7,953 bases of DNA, taken from positions 1-7,953 of the forward strand of contig QKDT01000116.1 in the NCBI GenBank assembly GCA_003251995.1. The letters run 5' to 3'. The notes beneath the pieces are model-generated. The model worked only from the letters and a program-made list of their open reading frames with translations, was not told where the DNA came from and did not search any database. Position 1 is the first letter of the stretch, and the number at the start of each line of letters is the position of its first letter. The translations under genes and the position numbers were made by a program. The stretch is from Desulfovibrio desulfuricans. Lineage in GTDB: Bacteria > Desulfobacterota > Desulfovibrionia > Desulfovibrionales > Desulfovibrionaceae. Shown piece by piece: positions 4,888-7,953 of the stretch.

Positions 4888-6213
4888 ATGGGAAAACCAA
4901 TTGTTGACGCCATTCGCGCGGCTGGTGTGGTAGGTGCGGGCGGCGCAGGTCTGCCCACGCACGTCAAGGCCGATGCCACCGCGCAAACAGTGCTGGTCAA
5001 CGGGGCCTCATGCGAACCGCTGCTGATGAGCGATCCGTATCTGATGGAAACACAGGTGGACACGCTGGTGCGCGGGCTTGAGGCCATGATGGATTGCACA
5101 GGGGCCGGGCGCGGTGTCATCTGCCTCAAGGGCAAACACGCCCAGGCAATGCAGAGCGTGCGCGAGGGAGTTGCCCGTCTTGGCAAGGGCCGCATCGAGG
5201 CCTTTGAACTGGGTGACTTCTACCCCGCTGGCGACGAGCAAGTGATGGTGTATGAAGTGCTGGGCGGCATTGTGCCCGAGCGCGGCATTCCTTTGCAGAT
5301 TGGCGCGGTGGTAAGCAATGTGGAGTCGCTCTGCAATGTGGCCCACGCGCTGGACGGCAAGCCAGTAACACACCGCTACCTCACCGTAGGCTGCGAGGTG
5401 CGCAAGCCCATGGTGGTGCGCGTGCCCGTGGGCACACGGGTTGCAGAGGTGCTGCAGTTTGCTGGCGGGCCTACCATTGACGAATACCGTGTGGTGGACG
5501 GCGGCCCCATGATGGGCCGTGTGCTGGTCGATACCGACCAGCCCGTCACCAAGACCACCAGTGGTCTGCTTGTGCTGCCGCCCGATCATAATGTGGTGTG
5601 CCGCAAGGTCATGGACCCGCACACGGTCAAGCGCCTTACCAATACCATTTGCTGTCAATGCTCGCAGTGTACCGACCTTTGCCCCCGGCAACTGCTCGGT
5701 CACAGCCTGCACCCGCACCGCCTCATGCGCGTGCTCGACGGGCAGGCGGTGGATTCACCCATTGCGCGTGAGGCTCTGCTTTGCTCCGAATGCGGCATCT
5801 GCGAAAAATTTGCTTGTCCCATGGGCCTTTCGCCCAGAGAAGTGAATGCGCAGCTCAAAAAGGAACTCATGTCTGCCGGGGTCAAGTGGGAAAACAGGGG
5901 CGAGCCTCTTGCGGCCTCGCGCTTTCGCGATGAACGCCGAATCCCCACCAGCCGCCTTGTCAGCAGACTTGGCCTTGCGGGTTATGAAGCGCACCCGCAC
6001 TTTGCCGGTGATTATACGCCGTCAGAAGTGCGCATTCCCCTGCGCCAGCACATCGGCGCGCCCGCCCTTGCCGTGGTGCATGCGGGCGACAGCGTCAAAA
6101 CAGGCGACCTCATTGGTGAAATACCCGAAGGGGCCATGGGCGCACGCATACACGCCAGCATTGACGGCGTGGTAACTGCCGTAGAAAACGGCATCATAAC
6201 CATCAAGGCGTGA
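4888..6213 (+). CDS. pduS: PduS-like flavin/iron-sulfur electron transfer protein (RnfC-like)
   Basis: A 441-residue protein of the PduS/RnfC family. The N-terminus has a glycine-rich nucleotide/flavin loop, AGVVGAGGAGLPTHVK (12-27), and NGASCEPLL (38-46), as in NADH-binding Nqo1-type domains. A middle region fits the SLBB-type part (about 150-240). Two [4Fe-4S] motifs follow: Cys255, 258, 261, 265 (CxxCxxCxxxCP) and Cys299, 302, 305, 310 (CxxCxxCxxxxCP). The C-terminal 70 residues look like a lipoyl-like barrel (HAGDSVKTGDLIGEIPEGAMG). In the Pdu system PduS is a cobalamin reductase that binds the trimer PduT. Here no B12 enzyme is visible, so it may instead move electrons from NADH to another lumen acceptor, such as a radical-SAM activase. 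AGAGGA (4878-4883) supports the start. It lies just upstream of a PduT-like gene, as an S-T pair. Confidence 0.94.
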   Translation: MGKPIVDAIRAAGVVGAGGAGLPTHVKADATAQTVLVNGASCEPLLMSDPYLMETQVDTLVRGLEAMMDCTGAGRGVICLKGKHAQAMQSVREGVARLGKGRIEAFELGDFYPAGDEQVMVYEVLGGIVPERGIPLQIGAVVSNVESLCNVAHALDGKPVTHRYLTVGCEVRKPMVVRVPVGTRVAEVLQFAGGPTIDEYRVVDGGPMMGRVLVDTDQPVTKTTSGLLVLPPDHNVVCRKVMDPHTVKRLTNTICCQCSQCTDLCPRQLLGHSLHPHRLMRVLDGQAVDSPIAREALLCSECGICEKFACPMGLSPREVNAQLKKELMSAGVKWENRGEPLAASRFRDERRIPTSRLVSRLGLAGYEAHPHFAGDYTPSEVRIPLRQHIGAPALAVVHAGDSVKTGDLIGEIPEGAMGARIHASIDGVVTAVENGIITIKA

Positions 6214-6230
6214 AGCAACAGGTGAGCGGC

Positions 6231-6782
6231 ATGAAATTACGCACTATCGGCTGTGTAGAACTGAACAGCATCGGCGTGGGCATTCAGACGGCGGACGAAA
6301 TGGTTAAAGCCGCCAATGTGGAGCTGGTCATCTCCCGCCCCACTTGCCCGGGCCGGTATCTTGTGGTCGTCACCGGCGATACCGGGGCCGTAACCAGCTC
6401 CGTTCAAACCGGTTTGCACCTGGGCGCGGATCTGGTGGTAGACTCATTCATCATTTCCAACGTGCATGAAAGCGTTATCCCTGCCATGAACGGCACCGCC
6501 ATCAGGGAAAAAATCAACGCCCTCGGCATTATTGAAACATATACCGCAGCCTCGTGTGTGCTGGCGGCAGACGCCGCTGCCAAAGCTGGCGATATCCGTC
6601 TTGTGGAGCTGCGGCTCTCTGCCGGGCTTGGCGGCAAGGCCTTTGTGCTCATGACGGGCGAGGTCAGCGCCGTGCAGTCATCCGTTGACGCTGGCGCGGC
6701 AAACGTGACGGACGGCGGCCCCGTGGTCAGCAAAATAGTGATCGCATCGCCTTGCGATGATCTTAAGCGTCAGTTGCTGTAA
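6231..6782 (+). CDS. pduT: BMC-T trimeric shell protein, PduT-like, second copy
   Basis: A 183-residue tandem BMC protein close to Salmonella PduT in length (184) and pattern. Domain 1 begins at about residue 5 (TIGCVELNSIGVGIQTADEM) and domain 2 at about 93 (ALGIIETYTAASCVLAADAA). Cys39, in PTCPGRYLVVVTGD, matches the PduT pore cysteine that binds [4Fe-4S]. The linker ISNVHESVIPAMNG also follows PduT. It directly follows the PduS-like gene, which supports a docked redox pair at the shell. I chose the ATG at 6231 because AGGTGAG lies four bases before it and this start matches the family. GTG codons at 6210 (overlapping the upstream stop) and 6222 are alternatives. Confidence 0.94.
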   Translation: MKLRTIGCVELNSIGVGIQTADEMVKAANVELVISRPTCPGRYLVVVTGDTGAVTSSVQTGLHLGADLVVDSFIISNVHESVIPAMNGTAIREKINALGIIETYTAASCVLAADAAAKAGDIRLVELRLSAGLGGKAFVLMTGEVSAVQSSVDAGAANVTDGGPVVSKIVIASPCDDLKRQLL

Positions 6783-6796
6783 CAGGCAGCTCGTTG

Positions 6797-6819
6797 CGCG
6801 GGGGGCGTTGCCCCCCGCG
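6797..6819 (+). other. Very stable hairpin upstream of eutS
   Basis: A perfect ten-base-pair stem, CGCGGGGGGC (6797-6806) with GCCCCCCGCG (6810-6819), around a GTT loop, 15 bases after the pduT stop and 37 bases before the eutS start. No T-run follows, so it is not a classic terminator. It is strong enough to stall polymerase or exonuclease and could lower eutS-eutP expression relative to the upstream genes. Confidence 0.65.
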
Positions 6820-6856
6820 TGAACATTCACACTTCAAGCAGATAGGCAACCGCACC

Positions 6857-7204
6857 ATGGAAGAAGCGAAACAGCGCGTCATACAAGAGTATGTGCCTGG
6901 CAGGCAGATTACTCTGGCGCACCTTATCGCCAGCCCGCAACGCGATATCCCCCTCAAGCTCGGTCTTGACGAAAGCGCCACTGATGCCATCGGCATTCTC
7001 ACCATCACGCCCAGTGAAGGCGTGATCATTGCGGCGGATATAGCTACCAAGGCCGCAGACGTGCAGATTGGCTTTTTGGACAGATTTGGCGGCTCTTTGC
7101 TGCTTACGGGTGATGTTGCCAGTGTAGAGGCGGGGCTGCGCGAGGTGCTGCGCTATTTCGGCTCTGTGTTGCACTACGCCCTTACCGACCTGACCAAGTC
7201 ATAG
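6857..7204 (+). CDS. eutS: EutS/PduU-type permuted hexameric shell protein
   Basis: A 115-residue circularly permuted BMC-H protein. Near the start RVIQEYVPGRQITLAHLIAS matches EutS; this segment forms the beta-barrel that plugs one face of the hexamer. Then come IGILTITPSEGVIIAADIAT, ADVQIGFLDRFGGSLLLTG and the ending LTDLTKS, all EutS/PduU hallmarks. In E. coli EutS the hexamer is bent, which suggests a role at shell edges. I chose the ATG at 6857 because it gives the family length and N-terminus. An upstream ATG at 6794 would start inside the hairpin region and add 21 residues unlike the family. The ribosome site is weak (ATAGGCA), suggesting low expression. It lies seven bases before the EutP-like gene. 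Confidence 0.95.
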   Translation: MEEAKQRVIQEYVPGRQITLAHLIASPQRDIPLKLGLDESATDAIGILTITPSEGVIIAADIATKAADVQIGFLDRFGGSLLLTGDVASVEAGLREVLRYFGSVLHYALTDLTKS

Positions 7205-7211
7205 AGCCGCC

Positions 7212-7643
7212 GTGCAGCGAATCATGCTTATGGGCGAAAGGGGCGTTGGCAGGCGCACGCTAGCCCGCCTGCTGGGCTGCACAGTGCCTGATCTTCGGCG
7301 CACCATGGCTGTGGAGTACGCAGGCGAATTTGTTTTTCCTCCGCCAGAATTTCTTGAAAACCGCCGCTTTTATTGCGCCCTTATCACCCTGGCAACGGAA
7401 TGCGCCGCCATTCTTTTTGTGCAGGACGCAACCCGCCCAACTTCGGCTTTTCCACCAGGTTTTGCACGCATATTCAACCGTACAGTTATTGGCGTGATCA
7501 CCAAAACAGACATGGAAACCGCCAACACCACCCGCGCGCAACGTTTTTTGCTCAGCGCTGGAACAACGCAGATTGTTGCGCTGAGTTCTGTAACATCTGC
7601 TGGCGTTGACCAGCTACGCACTGCCCTTCCGCTCAAGCTCTGA
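7212..7643 (+). CDS. eutP: EutP/PduV-like small GTPase homologue with degraded nucleotide-binding motifs
   Basis: A 143-residue protein aligning along its whole length with EutP/PduV, Ras-like GTPase-fold proteins of BMC operons; PduV is linked to shell positioning. It starts with GTG at 7212, giving MQRIMLMGERGVG, equivalent to EutP MKRIAFVGSVGAG. Family segments include ENRRFYCALITLA (49-61), ILFVQDATRP (67-76) and FPPGFARIFN (80-89). The base-recognition motif TKTD (97-100) is intact. The P-loop, however, reads GERGVGRRTL (8-17) where EutP has GSVGAGKTTL, so the catalytic Lys and the adjacent Ser/Thr are both Arg. The DTPGE switch II motif is replaced by PPPEF (43-47), losing Asp and Gly. 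The frame is intact, so it is not a simple pseudogene. It probably binds nucleotide weakly or not at all and may act as a scaffold. It is the last gene seen in the operon. Confidence 0.9.
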   Translation: MQRIMLMGERGVGRRTLARLLGCTVPDLRRTMAVEYAGEFVFPPPEFLENRRFYCALITLATECAAILFVQDATRPTSAFPPGFARIFNRTVIGVITKTDMETANTTRAQRFLLSAGTTQIVALSSVTSAGVDQLRTALPLKL

Positions 7644-7953
7644 GCATCTTTAAAGTCAGCATACTATCATCATTGCCTTTAATCCGCGCGCTCGTATCAA
7701 GCGCAATCCAGACATATTCAGTCAAATTTATTACCGAGAGTAATTTCTTTGCACAGTCTTGCAGCTCATCAAAGGCAAAACGTATTTCTTACCGTGCAAA
7801 ACAGCGATATTCCGCGCACTGACAAATTTGCTACTTGGTTTTAAAAATTGCACTACGACAGCAGTATTCCATTTTTTTAGCCATTACATTTTATATAAAG
7901 TAATAAATTAAAATTTTACATTGTACAAATCTGTTTTATGCATATCAGACATC
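7644..7953. other. Gene-free, increasingly AT-rich region after the operon
   Basis: I see no coding region in these 310 bases on either strand. The sequence shifts from GC-rich operon DNA to AT-rich DNA, most strongly after about 7840 (runs such as ATTTTTTTAG and TTATATAAAG). A small stem, GCGCT-AGCGC (7688-7692 with 7700-7704), is not followed by a T-run, so I cannot name a terminator. TTGCAC occurs at 7749-7754 and 7848-7853, with its complement GTGCAA at 7794-7799. The eight-base palindrome TTGTACAA lies at 7921-7928. The region is probably an intergenic boundary and may hold a promoter for a gene beyond the window. Confidence 0.6.

Noticed and set aside
5008..5718. Long open frame on the - strand opposite the PduS-like gene
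   Set aside because: Its translation is His/Ala-rich with no family pattern; codon bias of the + strand gene explains it.
7748..7764. TTTGCACAGTCTTGCAG, considered as a sigma-54 promoter
   Set aside because: It lacks the GG of the -24 element and the spacing to TTGC is one base short of consensus.
7673..7778. TTGCCTTT and AAAGGCAA inverted pair
   Set aside because: Eight-base match separated by 90 bases with no extension; consistent with chance.
7915..7943. TTTACA followed by TATGCA, considered as a sigma-70 promoter
   Set aside because: The -10 match is only three of six bases and the background is AT-rich; the downstream gene is not visible.

Overview
This window is part of an operon for a bacterial microcompartment (BMC), a protein-shelled metabolic organelle. 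Every gene I can support is on the + strand. The layout matches catabolic BMCs of the Pdu/Eut/glycyl-radical-enzyme type. The moderately high-GC coding sequence, the mixture of Eut-like and Pdu-like parts, and the absence of B12-enzyme genes here suggest an anaerobic proteobacterium, with Desulfovibrio and relatives as the best guess. That assignment is inference from gene content and sequence style, not from a search.

Layout, left to right. (1) The window opens inside a CoA-acylating aldehyde dehydrogenase (1-461), of which only the C-terminus is visible. It carries a Cys/His-rich linker and a C-terminal encapsulation-type helix. (2) A PduA/EutM-type hexameric shell protein (592-879). (3) A 208-base gap with a large hairpin, then PduL phosphotransacylase (1088-1759). 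(4) EutJ, an actin/Hsp70-fold chaperone-like protein (1761-2582). (5) A 197-residue protein of the poorly understood 'ethanolamine utilization protein' family (2672-3265). (6) The EutN pentamer (3273-3560) and (7) a PduT-like trimer (3564-4136), nearly abutting. (8) A 107-residue protein with a His/Cys cluster (4166-4489). (9) A second PduA/EutM-type hexamer, about 93% identical to the first over its core (4528-4812). (10) A PduS/RnfC-like flavin/iron-sulfur protein (4888-6213). (11) A second PduT-like trimer (6231-6782). (12) A strong hairpin, then the permuted hexamer EutS/PduU (6857-7204). (13) An EutP/PduV-like small GTPase homologue with degraded nucleotide-binding motifs (7212-7643). The last 310 bases hold no gene, become AT-rich, and appear to lie beyond the operon.

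How the parts work together. Hexamers (two PduA-like, one EutS-like), trimers (two PduT-like) and a pentamer (EutN) form the shell. The aldehyde dehydrogenase converts an aldehyde to acyl-CoA inside the lumen. PduL swaps CoA for phosphate, which recycles CoA and gives an acyl-phosphate that a kinase elsewhere could use for ATP. PduS with the PduT-like trimers probably carries electrons across the shell. The signature enzyme that makes the aldehyde is not in the window. A choline lyase (CutC), an isethionate lyase (IslA), a diol dehydratase or an ethanolamine lyase would each fit, so the substrate cannot be settled from this sequence.

The most notable features beyond standard annotation are the His/Cys-rich segments in two cargo-type proteins, the degraded GTPase motifs, two Fe-S-type trimers in one operon, a possible second PduL start that would remove its targeting helix, and a series of GC-rich hairpins in the longer gaps between genes.
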